DNA from: Sphingobacterium sp. ML3W
GTDB lineage: Bacteria; Bacteroidota; Bacteroidia; Sphingobacteriales; Sphingobacteriaceae
Assembly: GCF_029542085.1 (NCBI RefSeq)
Contig: NZ_CP107036.1
Location: 744,001-808,000, forward strand
Direction of reading: 5' to 3'
DNA: 64,000 bases
Below are positions 52,853 to 60,773 of this stretch, piece by piece. How positions within the stretch are numbered: the stretch's first letter is position 1; the number at the start of each line of letters is the position of its first letter. The notes beneath the pieces are model-generated. The model did no database searches. It saw nothing but the letters and a program-made list of their open reading frames with translations, and was not told the origin of the DNA. A program made the translations under genes and the position numbers.

Positions 52853-53839
52853 ATGGCAAACAACATTAAAGCTGAAAACGATCCTCAGATCCTTTCGGGG
52901 ATTCGCGAATTTCTGAAGGGTTTGAATAATAGTGGCGGAAAACCATTGGAAACATTGACTCCCCAGCAAGCCAGACAAGTTTTGGTTGATGCACAAAATT
53001 CTGTTGAAGTGGATTATAGCGGTATAATAGAAGATGAAAGGGAAATTACACAGGATGGAATTACGGTCAATATCCATATTGTAAAACCCGCTAATGCCTC
53101 TTCCGAAAACCTTCCAGTATTCATGTTTACTCACGGGGGAGGATGGGTATTGGGTGACTATCCAACACATAGAAGATTGGTAAGAGATCTTGTTGTTCAC
53201 AGTGGTGCAGCAGCAGTTTTTACCGATTATACCCCTTCTCCGGAAGCACAATATCCGGTAGCTATAAATCAGATATATTCAGCCACTAAATGGGTGGCAG
53301 AGAATGGTGCTGAAATTGGTGTTGATGGTAAAAATATGGCTGCTGCCGGAAACAGCGTGGGGGGAAATATGACGGCAGTCCTTTGCCTGATGGCAAAAGA
53401 TAAAAGGGGACCAGAAATAAAATTCCAGTTGCTTCTATGGCCTGTCACTGACGCCGATTTTACGCGTGACTCGTGGCAAAAATATGCAGAAGAAAGGTTC
53501 CTGACAGCCCCACTAATGAAATGGATGTGGGACAATTATCTTCCTGATACTGAAAAACGCAAACAATATTATGCAACCCCGTTCAATGCACCATTGGAAA
53601 AACTTCAAGGACTTCCACCTGCATTAGTTCAGCTGGCTGAAAATGATATCCTTTTTGACGAAGGTTTAGCGTACGCAAGAAAGCTGGATGAAGCTGGAGT
53701 TCCGACAACCATCGAGACTTATAATGGATTTATTCATGATTATGGTCTATTAAATCCATTAGATCATATTGAAGCAGTGAAGTTTTCTTCAGAGCAAGGA
53801 GCACTAGCTCTTAAAAAAGCTTTGTTTGGAAAAGGATAA
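52853..53839 (+). CDS. alpha/beta hydrolase, hormone-sensitive-lipase family
   Basis: 328 residues. Oxyanion motif HGGGWVLGDY, nucleophile elbow GNSVGGNMTAV (Ser near 165), Asp in LAENDILFDEG and His in GFIHDYGLL form the triad. The HSL family hydrolyses short-chain esters. No signal peptide. Follows the PfpI gene by 56 bp in the same direction. Confidence 0.9.
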   Translation: MANNIKAENDPQILSGIREFLKGLNNSGGKPLETLTPQQARQVLVDAQNSVEVDYSGIIEDEREITQDGITVNIHIVKPANASSENLPVFMFTHGGGWVLGDYPTHRRLVRDLVVHSGAAAVFTDYTPSPEAQYPVAINQIYSATKWVAENGAEIGVDGKNMAAAGNSVGGNMTAVLCLMAKDKRGPEIKFQLLLWPVTDADFTRDSWQKYAEERFLTAPLMKWMWDNYLPDTEKRKQYYATPFNAPLEKLQGLPPALVQLAENDILFDEGLAYARKLDEAGVPTTIETYNGFIHDYGLLNPLDHIEAVKFSSEQGALALKKALFGKG

Positions 53840-54223
53840 TCCTAAAAGAAGGTAATTTTATATTTATTTAAGAGGTGAGCTAGAAAATTATTAAACATAG
53901 GTCGATTGAAAAAAAGCGATTATAGCTGGTCGTTTAGATGAGGACGTTATAAATTCTTAAATCCTGTTTTACTATAAATCCAGGGCGAGCCTAGGGATGT
54001 TTACGATTGATTGCTTTGAGGCTTGATGGTATGCTCATACCCTTATCATTTATGGTAATGATCAAAAACGAAATGAAAATGACTGAATTTGTCTATGTTT
54101 AAGTGATATATTGATGATATTATGTTTTGATATACCAAAAGATAGTGATTCTTAGAAGTTGTTGTTTATCAAAACTCAGTAAAACCATATTATCTTTAAA
54201 CTATTTTACTTCTAAAAATAAAT
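53840..54223. other. gap without a recognisable gene
   Basis: 384 bp, AT-rich. I see no open frame with coding character and no strong hairpin. It must carry the promoter of the membrane protein at 54224. Confidence 0.4.
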
Positions 54224-54622
54224 ATGTTAAAATCTCACCCTTCCAATGGTTGTGCAGCGATTTCTGTTTTATCGGTTGCCATTGTTTTTTTTGTAGGAAT
54301 TATCCTTTTTCTTACCCAAAAATCATATTTAATTAATTATTTTGGAGCATCGTCAAATGGTGAAATTGTAAGAATAGATAGTATTCACCAAGGATATTAC
54401 AAATACGAATTTCAATACGGTATAAGACAATCAAATGGAAAATTTGCTATTGTTACAGAAGGAAATTATAAAAATAAAAACCATCAATTGGGAGAAAAGG
54501 TAAAAATAAAAACGTACAAAAATGAATCAGATTTTGAGGCCCAATCTCCAAATTTTTATTTGTTGATACCTTTACTTTTGGTGTTTGCTCTTTTTGTACG
54601 AATATATTTTGTTTTCAGATAA
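54224..54622 (+). CDS. small membrane protein, DUF3592-like
   Basis: 132 residues with one transmembrane helix near each end (ISVLSVAIVFFVGIILFL and LLIPLLLVFALFVRIYFVF) and a beta-rich middle (YYKYEFQYGIRQSNGKFAIV and GEKVKIKTYKNESDFEA), the layout of DUF3592 proteins. Function unknown. Its stop codon lies inside a 24-bp inverted repeat shared with the convergent DinB gene. Confidence 0.65.
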   Translation: MLKSHPSNGCAAISVLSVAIVFFVGIILFLTQKSYLINYFGASSNGEIVRIDSIHQGYYKYEFQYGIRQSNGKFAIVTEGNYKNKNHQLGEKVKIKTYKNESDFEAQSPNFYLLIPLLLVFALFVRIYFVFR

Positions 54623-54675
54623 CTTCTTATTAAATAAGATATATTGCATAAATATATCTTATTTAATAAGAAGTT
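54621..54675. terminator. perfect 24-bp inverted repeat over the 3-prime ends of two convergent genes
   Basis: The arm at 54621-54644 begins AACTTCTTATTAAATAAG and its exact complement is at 54652-54675, with a 7-nt loop. It contains part of the stop codon of the membrane protein gene (54620-54622) and the stop of the DinB gene (54659-54661). Probably a bidirectional terminator, although its stem is very AT-rich. Confidence 0.7.
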
Positions 54676-54933
54676 TTAAGTAGTTTAATATTATTCCACT
54701 GTGCTCGGCTTCGTGAAAGTTAGCAGCTTGAAGTGCTTGAATGTGATTATTTATAAAGATGCCAATCGGTAAGCTAAAGGGTTGGTATTTAACAAATATA
54801 CCCGATTCTAGATCTTTACCCAGTTGATTTACTGTATAAAGTAATAAATGTTTTATTTCATCAATGTCTGGAATTGAAGTTGCTACATTTGACTGGACAT
54901 TAAGTTAAGAGAATTTAATAACTTAACAGACTT

Positions 54934-55248
54934 ATGTCAAGAGAAAGAAAAGTTTATACCAAAGAGTTCAAACTGATGAGCGTTGAACTGAGCAACACGC
55001 GTAGCGACCTTAGCGCGCTGGCCAGGGAACTGGATATTAGCCCAGCATTATTGTATAGGTGGCGAAAGGAACATTCTGTAAAACAAGGAAGTAGTTTCTC
55101 TGGGAATGGAAAAGTTATCTTGAGTGAGAGTGAACAGGAGTTAGCACGATTAAGAAAAGAACTTCGGGAGACACAGATGGAACGGGATATATTAAAGAAG
55201 GCTGTAAGCATCTTCTCCAAGAGCGACACCAAATATTCAGGTTCATAA
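54934..55248 (+). CDS. IS3-family OrfA, copy 2
   Basis: 104 residues, same protein as at 37854 and 56584 (HTH part ISPALLYRWRKEH and coiled region ELARLRKELRETQMERDILK). Confidence 0.93.
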   Translation: MSRERKVYTKEFKLMSVELSNTRSDLSALARELDISPALLYRWRKEHSVKQGSSFSGNGKVILSESEQELARLRKELRETQMERDILKKAVSIFSKSDTKYSGS

Positions 55249-55280
55249 GGGACAATAGGGAAATATTTTCAGTCGAGAAG

Positions 55281-56111
55281 ATGTGTCAGGTGTTCAAGGT
55301 GAGCAGAGCGGGCTACTACAACTTTTTAAAGGGTATCCCTTCAAATAGAAGTATTGAAAACCAACAGATTACTATGGAAATCCAGGATGCATTTATAAGA
55401 AGTAAAAATACTTACGGCAGTCCGCGTATTACCAGAGAACTACACAAAAAGAATATTAAAATATCCAGAGTGAGGGTAGCCAAACTGATGAGAAAGGCCG
55501 GGTTAAGAAGTATTGTCAAGAAAAAATTTAAGGTGACCACAGACTCCACCCATAAGTTTTCGGTACCGGAGAATATATTGGACCGTGATTTTAAACCGGG
55601 AACACTTGGTGCAGTATGGGTATCAGACATCACTTACATCAAAACGCAGCAGGGATGGTTGTATCTGACAACTGTAATCGATCTGGGAGATCGAAAAGTA
55701 ATTGGATGGGCTTTAAGTGAGACTATGAATGCGGTAGATACGGTGATTTCTGCTTTTAAAATGGCACAAAAAGCAAGGCCAATCACCCAGAAACTAATAT
55801 TCCATTCCGATCGTGGCGTACAGTATGCCTGTCATGAGTTCAGCTCTATGGTGGAAAAAAATCCACTCATCATAAGAAGCATGAGTAGAAAGGGAAATTG
55901 CTGGGATAATGCTGTCGCTGAAAGTTTTTTCAAGACACTGAAAGCGGAATGTATATATCAGCATAAATTCGCTCACAGGAAGCAAGCTGCGCTTATTGTC
56001 TTTGAATATATTGAGACTTGGTACAACCGAAAAAGGCAACATTCTGCCTTAGGATACTTATCACCAGAGGAGTTTACTAGAAAAATAAATAAACAAAATA
56101 TTGCAGCTTAA
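55281..56111 (+). CDS. IS3-family transposase OrfB, copy 2
   Basis: 276 residues, same protein as at 36991 and 56931. DDE residues in VWVSDITYIKT, FHSDRGVQYA and NAVAESFFKTLKAE. The -1 frame is open from inside orfA, about 130 bp before this ATG, so the main product may be an OrfAB fusion. Confidence 0.95.
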   Translation: MCQVFKVSRAGYYNFLKGIPSNRSIENQQITMEIQDAFIRSKNTYGSPRITRELHKKNIKISRVRVAKLMRKAGLRSIVKKKFKVTTDSTHKFSVPENILDRDFKPGTLGAVWVSDITYIKTQQGWLYLTTVIDLGDRKVIGWALSETMNAVDTVISAFKMAQKARPITQKLIFHSDRGVQYACHEFSSMVEKNPLIIRSMSRKGNCWDNAVAESFFKTLKAECIYQHKFAHRKQAALIVFEYIETWYNRKRQHSALGYLSPEEFTRKINKQNIAA

Positions 56112-56583
56112 CTAGGTGTCCATTTTATTGTTGCAATTCCAAATACTTTTCCAAGTATGTGGGGAAGTCCCAATTTTGAACATTTCCATAAATTCCTGTG
56201 ATATATGCATTGGTAATCCACTACGCATATACATATGCCGCTGCTGAGATGTGATGCAGTGACCAATTTGCCAAACTATATTATTGTTAAAGTTTTCTGG
56301 AATTTTAAATAATATTTTGTTATCAACTGTTTCTATTAATTGTAATAGCCTAGTTCTGCTAGCTTTTAAAATTTCAAATTCAAATAATTCATTAGTCATA
56401 TTATTGATTTACACCAAATATAAAGAAAGGAGAATGCTTTCTTTATTAAAGATACGGCTCTTAAACAATTATATTTATTTTATTTAAAAACTCCACTTAT
56501 CCAAACTATCCTGATGGTAAGTACTGAAGTTGCTACATTTGACTGGACATTAAGTTAAGAGAATTTAATAACTTAACAGACTT

Positions 56584-56898
56584 ATGTCAAGAGAAAGAAA
56601 AGTTTATACCAAAGAGTTCAAACTGATGAGCGTTGAACTGAGCAACACGCGTAGCGACCTTAGCGCGCTGGCCAGGGAACTGGATATTAGCCCAGCATTA
56701 TTGTATAGGTGGCGAAAGGAACATTCTGTAAAACAAGGAAGTAGTTTCTCTGGGAATGGAAAAGTTATCTTGAGTGAGAGTGAACAGGAGTTAGCACGAT
56801 TAAGAAAAGAACTTCGGGAGACACAGATGGAACGGGATATATTAAAGAAGGCTGTAAGCATCTTCTCCAAGAGCGACACCAAATATTCAGGTTCATAA
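56584..56898 (+). CDS. IS3-family OrfA, copy 3
   Basis: 104 residues, identical to the other two OrfA proteins in the window. Confidence 0.93.
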   Translation: MSRERKVYTKEFKLMSVELSNTRSDLSALARELDISPALLYRWRKEHSVKQGSSFSGNGKVILSESEQELARLRKELRETQMERDILKKAVSIFSKSDTKYSGS

Positions 56899-56930
56899 GG
56901 GACAATAGGGAAATATTTTCAGTCGAGAAG

Positions 56931-57761
56931 ATGTGTCAGGTGTTCAAGGTGAGCAGAGCGGGCTACTACAACTTTTTAAAGGGTATCCCTTCAAATAGAA
57001 GTATTGAAAACCAACAGATTACTATGGAAATCCAGGATGCATTTATAAGAAGTAAAAATACTTACGGCAGTCCGCGTATTACCAGAGAACTACACAAAAA
57101 GAATATTAAAATATCCAGAGTGAGGGTAGCCAAACTGATGAGAAAGGCCGGGTTAAGAAGTATTGTCAAGAAAAAATTTAAGGTGACCACAGACTCCACC
57201 CATAAGTTTTCGGTACCGGAGAATATATTGGACCGTGATTTTAAACCGGGAACACTTGGTGCAGTATGGGTATCAGACATCACTTACATCAAAACGCAGC
57301 AGGGATGGTTGTATCTGACAACTGTAATCGATCTGGGAGATCGAAAAGTAATTGGATGGGCTTTAAGTGAGACTATGAATGCGGTAGATACGGTGATTTC
57401 TGCTTTTAAAATGGCACAAAAAGCAAGGCCAATCACCCAGAAACTAATATTCCATTCCGATCGTGGCGTACAGTATGCCTGTCATGAGTTCAGCTCTATG
57501 GTGGAAAAAAATCCACTCATCATAAGAAGCATGAGTAGAAAGGGAAATTGCTGGGATAATGCTGTCGCTGAAAGTTTTTTCAAGACACTGAAAGCGGAAT
57601 GTATATATCAGCATAAATTCGCTCACAGGAAGCAAGCTGCGCTTATTGTCTTTGAATATATTGAGACTTGGTACAACCGAAAAAGGCAACATTCTGCCTT
57701 AGGATACTTATCACCAGAGGAGTTTACTAGAAAAATAAATAAACAAAATATTGCAGCTTAA
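56931..57761 (+). CDS. IS3-family transposase OrfB, copy 3
   Basis: 276 residues, identical to the other two OrfB proteins, with all three catalytic residues present, so this IS should be active. Confidence 0.95.
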   Translation: MCQVFKVSRAGYYNFLKGIPSNRSIENQQITMEIQDAFIRSKNTYGSPRITRELHKKNIKISRVRVAKLMRKAGLRSIVKKKFKVTTDSTHKFSVPENILDRDFKPGTLGAVWVSDITYIKTQQGWLYLTTVIDLGDRKVIGWALSETMNAVDTVISAFKMAQKARPITQKLIFHSDRGVQYACHEFSSMVEKNPLIIRSMSRKGNCWDNAVAESFFKTLKAECIYQHKFAHRKQAALIVFEYIETWYNRKRQHSALGYLSPEEFTRKINKQNIAA

Positions 57762-57883
57762 CTAGGTGTCCATTTTATTGTTGCAATTCCATACCGTTAC
57801 CAAGCAGCTGTATCAACTATCCAGGATACAATTCTATTTTTTTTAGAACGATTTCTAATCTGAAAAAGAGCCCTTAAGGACTT

Positions 57884-57990
57884 TTCGGTATCTCCCAGAT
57901 ACCGCTTACATTCACCTAGTTTTACTCAGATAGCCATCGCCACCAACATATTTTTGCTATACACATAAAAACAAAAGAATATGGCAAATC
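57884..57990 (+). repeat. conserved leader element, copy B (also at 11562-11667)
   Basis: TTCGGTATCTCCCAGATACC is the start, and CGGTATCT-CCC-AGATACCG (57886-57904) is a perfect 8-bp hairpin. A less conserved middle is followed by TTTTTGCTATACACAT and AAAACAAAAGAATATGGCAAAT. The order and spacing match copy A. It ends at the ATG (57981) of the next ORF. Confidence 0.65.
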
Positions 57991-58115
57991 TCTTTTTAAT
58001 TAAAGAGACAATGGCGGCTATGCGATGCATTTCGGCTGCTGAAATTACAGCATTAGAGAACGGAACTTATGAGGGAAAGAGTCTTTTGCGGGTAATAATC
58101 AATTGTGAAAATTGA
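57981..58115 (+). pseudogene. truncated N-terminus of a leader-linked protein, 44 aa
   Basis: Reads ANLFLIKETMAAMRCISAAE and ITALENGTYEGKSLL, then diverges and stops at 58113-58115. From memory, similar N-termini (LxALTAxEIxxLxxGTYxGxxLLGYY) begin Bacteroidota proteins that continue into right-handed beta-helix or other surface domains. Here the text breaks after GKSLL, so the rest was lost. No database check was possible. Confidence 0.45.
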
Positions 58116-58378
58116 CTGATTTCTTTTTAAACTTTATAGATTACATCCACATCAAGATTTACTTCAGTAAAAGTATCCAAAAAGAATTTTGCTGAAGTAA
58201 ATCTTGAGCCCAAATTGAGAAAATATAAATATGAATAAATTATAATCAAATACTTTTTCTGCCTGTTTTTTTATTATTATACAAAGCTGGAGATATTGAA
58301 ATAAACAACTACATCGTGCCAATCCTGCCGAATGAAATTTTATCCAACGTTGATTTGCTGTCTTTCTTAATTTTTGGG

Positions 58379-58440
58379 AAAAAGTGCAGTTCAAAGAGAA
58401 ACCCATCCATTGCAATGCACCTATAATTACAACACCTTTG
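58379..58440 (+). promoter_or_regulatory. AraC-type regulated promoter P1 (cupin gene)
   Basis: AAAAAGTGCA at 58379-58388 leads into a 30-bp operator (58385-58414) with end blocks TGCAGT and CCATTGCA. The TTG at 58410-58412 acts as -33 element, and after 20 bp comes CACCTTTG (58433-58440) as -7 box. The same layout is repeated at 60680 and 61607. The rest of the gap 58116-58378 shows no gene. Confidence 0.75.
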
Positions 58441-58482
58441 TAATATCAAATAAATAAGCATTACAATTTAATATTAAACATT

Positions 58483-58872
58483 ATGAAAAATTTAATTTTA
58501 GCATTCGGATTATTGACAACATTGGTATCGACTGGAGCATATGCGCAGCAATCTGGCGTCAAGCGCACAGACCTTCAAAAACACACTCTGGAAGTTGCAG
58601 GATACGAAACAATCCAAGCACGGATAGACTTAGAACCAGGCACAGCTGTAGGAATGCATTCCCATCCGGGGGAAGAAGTTATCTATGTACTTGAAGGTAC
58701 TTTTGAATACCAGTTGGAAGGCGATAAACCTGTTATTCTGAAGGCTGGTGAGGTACTTTTTATTCCAGCAGGAAAGTACCATTCGGCCAAGAATATTGGA
58801 AAAAGTAATGCATCAGAACTAGCAACTTATATTGTTAAGAAAGACAAGCCCCTGCTTGTGTTCAAAAAATGA
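58483..58872 (+). CDS. secreted cupin-domain protein
   Basis: 129 residues with signal peptide (LILAFGLLTTLVSTGAYAQ). One cupin domain: motif 1 GMHSHPGEEVIYVLEGTFEY and motif 2 LFIPAGKYHSAKN with metal-binding His and Glu residues. Probably periplasmic. Such small cupins often accompany chloroperoxidase-like hydrolases, and here it shares a regulated promoter with two of them. Confidence 0.88.
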   Translation: MKNLILAFGLLTTLVSTGAYAQQSGVKRTDLQKHTLEVAGYETIQARIDLEPGTAVGMHSHPGEEVIYVLEGTFEYQLEGDKPVILKAGEVLFIPAGKYHSAKNIGKSNASELATYIVKKDKPLLVFKK

Positions 58873-59016
58873 TTCAATAAACGGTATTCACTTTGCTTTC
58901 TTCGGTAAAAAAGATTTTCTAAAGCGAGGTGAAAAAATTTATTATGTAATAATTGGTTTAAAATAGGTAATCTTTAACTGTCCTGAATTGAGATTACCCA
59001 TTTTTACCGGTTTAAC

Positions 59017-59640
59017 ATGAATAAAAATGAATGTCTTGAAATTTTAAATAAATTTGTCCTTTGCATGCATCATACAATGGAAAATTTAAGGAAACATATT
59101 GAACAAATAACGGCTCTTACCGATGAAGAATTTACCTATGTCTCATCAATGTTTACTGTTAAAAAGCTTAGGAAACATCAGTTTTTGATACAGGAAGAAA
59201 GTGAGGTTCAGAATGATTATTGGGTGGTTAAAGGTTTGTTAAAAGCGTACCATATTGATGAACATGGAAAAATGCAAATTTTGCAATTCGCAATGGAAGA
59301 TTGGTGGATTTCGGATTATCGAGCATATCATTTTCAGACCCCAGCAACCATTGTTATTGATTGCATAGAAGATTCGGAGCTACTTGTTATTTCCAAGCAA
59401 AACAAAGAAAACCTCTGTAACCATTCGCATACAATGGCCAATTTTTTTAGAAAAAAGTCAAATCTTGGATACGTTGCGCTTCAACAACGGATATTACTTC
59501 TGCTAAATAGAAATCCACAAGATCGTTATAATCGACTTTTTGAGCTCTGCCCTCGATTATTGCAAAGGATCCCGAAGACCTTACTTGCGTCATACCTTGG
59601 CATATCACGAGAAACTTTAAGTAGATTACAACATCCGTAA
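59017..59640 (+). CDS. Crp/Fnr-family transcriptional regulator
   Basis: 207 residues. The cyclic-nucleotide-binding fold spans about 40-150 (LRKHQFLIQEESEVQNDYWV, VVKGLLKAYHIDEHGKMQIL) and the C-terminal helix-turn-helix is IPKTLLASYLGISRETLSRL. A start at the later ATG 59080 (ENLRKHIEQITALTDEE) is equally likely. No FNR cysteines. Not followed by a clear partner, but the AraC gene is 88 bp downstream. Confidence 0.85.
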   Translation: MNKNECLEILNKFVLCMHHTMENLRKHIEQITALTDEEFTYVSSMFTVKKLRKHQFLIQEESEVQNDYWVVKGLLKAYHIDEHGKMQILQFAMEDWWISDYRAYHFQTPATIVIDCIEDSELLVISKQNKENLCNHSHTMANFFRKKSNLGYVALQQRILLLLNRNPQDRYNRLFELCPRLLQRIPKTLLASYLGISRETLSRLQHP

Positions 59641-59653
59641 ATTAGTGATTTGA

Positions 59654-59672
59654 ATCACAAAAATTTTGTGAT
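59654..59672. promoter_or_regulatory. 19-bp palindrome ATCACAAAA-A-TTTTGTGAT
   Basis: Lies 13 bp after the Crp/Fnr gene and 57 bp before the AraC gene. The arms contain TCACA and TGTGA, the half-sites of CRP-type proteins but in the reverse order. Either a site for the Crp/Fnr protein controlling the AraC gene or a terminator hairpin. No tight T-run follows. Confidence 0.45.
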
Positions 59673-59728
59673 CTGATACCTTTCTCTCCTTTTAAAATTA
59701 TATCAACTTTGTCAAATAAACGTTTAAA

Positions 59729-60556
59729 ATGATCCGGGAATTTTCATTCAAACAATTTGGTAACTTAGAATTTAGCAAATCGTCTTTACAAGAGCATACG
59801 TTAACTGAAATAGACGGACATATCAAGATTCTTTTTATTCCTGAAAATGCGATTATTCAAGTTGATTTTCAGGAAATTGAAATGAAAACTGATTCGCTGT
59901 TATTTATTAATCCCAATGTAGTCTTAAAGCCCTGCGAGACCATCGGTGGGCAACTGATGCACTTTAACAAAGATTTTTACTGTGTCGAAATTCATGATCA
60001 GGAAGTGGCTTGTGACGGTATTTTGTACAATAACGTCTTCGAAATCCCTTTTATTAATCTAAACGAAGAGCAGTCTGCTGAGATTCAAAAGATCATACGG
60101 GATATTCAGGTTGAAATGGAGCAGGAAGATTCGAGCACGGAAGAGATGTTAAGGATACTCTTAAAGATGATTATCCTTAAATCAACACGCATCTGGAAAA
60201 AGCAGCATCAGCTCGCCAGTGGAGATCAACAGGCCGACGTACAGTTCTTAAGAAAATTCAGCAAGCTGGTCGAACAGCATTATAAAACACGGCATACAGT
60301 TGCAGACTATGCAGATCTGCTCTTTATTACCCCTAAAAATTTGAGTAAAAAGATCGGATTGGTCAGTAGGGAAACTCCAAATGAAATTATTAAAAACCGG
60401 ATCATTCTGGAAAGCAAACGCCTTTTGGCCCATACAACAATGACCGTAAAAGAGATCGCCTACAGCCTCAACTATGAGGACGATGCTTATTTTATCCGGT
60501 TTTTTATAAAGAATACGGGGATTTCACCGATTACGTTTAGAAAACAGTTCAAATGA
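59729..60556 (+). CDS. AraC-family regulator, likely activator of the 30-bp operator regulon
   Basis: 275 residues. N-terminal sensor half without clear cupin metal residues (HIKILFIPENAIIQVDFQEI and LLFINPNVVLKPCETIGGQL) and C-terminal AraC domain (YADLLFITPKNLSKKIGLVS and IAYSLNYEDDAYFIRFFIKN). It lies between the cupin gene and the two hydrolases, all three of which share an operator. A -7-like CAACTTTG stands about 20 bp before its start, but the shared operator is absent there. Confidence 0.9.
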   Translation: MIREFSFKQFGNLEFSKSSLQEHTLTEIDGHIKILFIPENAIIQVDFQEIEMKTDSLLFINPNVVLKPCETIGGQLMHFNKDFYCVEIHDQEVACDGILYNNVFEIPFINLNEEQSAEIQKIIRDIQVEMEQEDSSTEEMLRILLKMIILKSTRIWKKQHQLASGDQQADVQFLRKFSKLVEQHYKTRHTVADYADLLFITPKNLSKKIGLVSRETPNEIIKNRIILESKRLLAHTTMTVKEIAYSLNYEDDAYFIRFFIKNTGISPITFRKQFK

Positions 60557-60574
60557 AATAGCACTCAAGCACCG

Positions 60575-60602
60575 AAAAGCACAATCGCCAGATTGTGCTT
60601 TT
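60575..60602 (+). terminator. strong hairpin terminator after the AraC gene
   Basis: AAAAGCACAATC / GATTGTGCTTTT, 12-bp perfect stem with loop GCCA followed by TT. Confidence 0.9.
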
Positions 60603-60679
60603 TTCGTTTTGGGATTGTCCGTAAAGGCTCTTCGGAAGCGATGCGCGCAAAAAAAAAACGGCTGTCTAACAAGAAGAGA

Positions 60680-60741
60680 AAAAAGTGCAATGCAAGGAGA
60701 AAACCATCCATTGTATGGGGGCCGAAATTGCGCCAACTTTG
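60680..60741 (+). promoter_or_regulatory. AraC-type regulated promoter P2 (chloroperoxidase-like gene)
   Basis: AAAAAGTGCA then the 30-bp operator at 60686-60715 (TGCAATGCAAGG at the left, CCATTGTA at the right). TTG at 60711-60713, 20-bp spacer, -7 box CAACTTTG at 60734-60741. Same geometry as P1 and P3. Confidence 0.75.
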
Positions 60742-60773
60742 TCTTATCAAAATAACAATTAAATAACAAAGAC

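Larger units (their letters stand above)
54875..56141 (+). mobile_element. IS3-family insertion sequence, copy 2 (1267 bp)
   Basis: Same element as copies 1 and 3. Terminal inverted repeats TGAAGTTGCTACA and TGGAATTGCAACA lead to TGGACA. Flanked by the 3-bp target repeat AAT (54872-54874 and 56142-56144). Inserted in the DinB gene in the opposite orientation to that gene. Confidence 0.95.
54659..56399 (-). pseudogene. DinB-family gene split by IS3 copy 2
   Basis: The N-terminal part (ATG 56399 to about 56142) reads TNELFEFEILKASRTRLLQL and VWQIGHCITSQQRHMYMRSG, ending GTSPHTWKSI. The C-terminal part (54874 down to stop 54659) reads PDIDEIKHLLLYTVNQLGKD and GIFINNHIQALQAANFHEAE. Removing the IS plus one 3-bp target copy joins them in frame to 156 residues, a normal DinB-like (DUF664-type) four-helix protein. 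The metal-type His residues GH near 48 and NH, FHEAEH near the end are intact, so the loss is recent. Confidence 0.9.
56525..57791 (+). mobile_element. IS3-family insertion sequence, copy 3 (1267 bp)
   Basis: Same element as copies 1 and 2. Flanked by the target repeat TAC (56522-56524 and 57792-57794). It lies only 383 bp right of copy 2 in the same orientation, so the pair could move as a composite element or delete the DinB promoter region by recombination. Confidence 0.95.

Noticed and set aside
54875..57791. CRISPR-like or long tandem repeat suggested by duplicated sequence
   Set aside because: The repetition is explained by two direct copies of one IS3 element with terminal inverted repeats and target duplications.
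58164..58415. 83-codon minus-strand ORF before the cupin gene
   Set aside because: Cys/Phe/Lys-rich random composition, and its first codons lie in the P1 operator.
59654..59672. definite rho-independent terminator
   Set aside because: The palindrome is AT-rich with no adjacent T-run. A binding site is as likely, so it is listed only as a candidate regulatory site.
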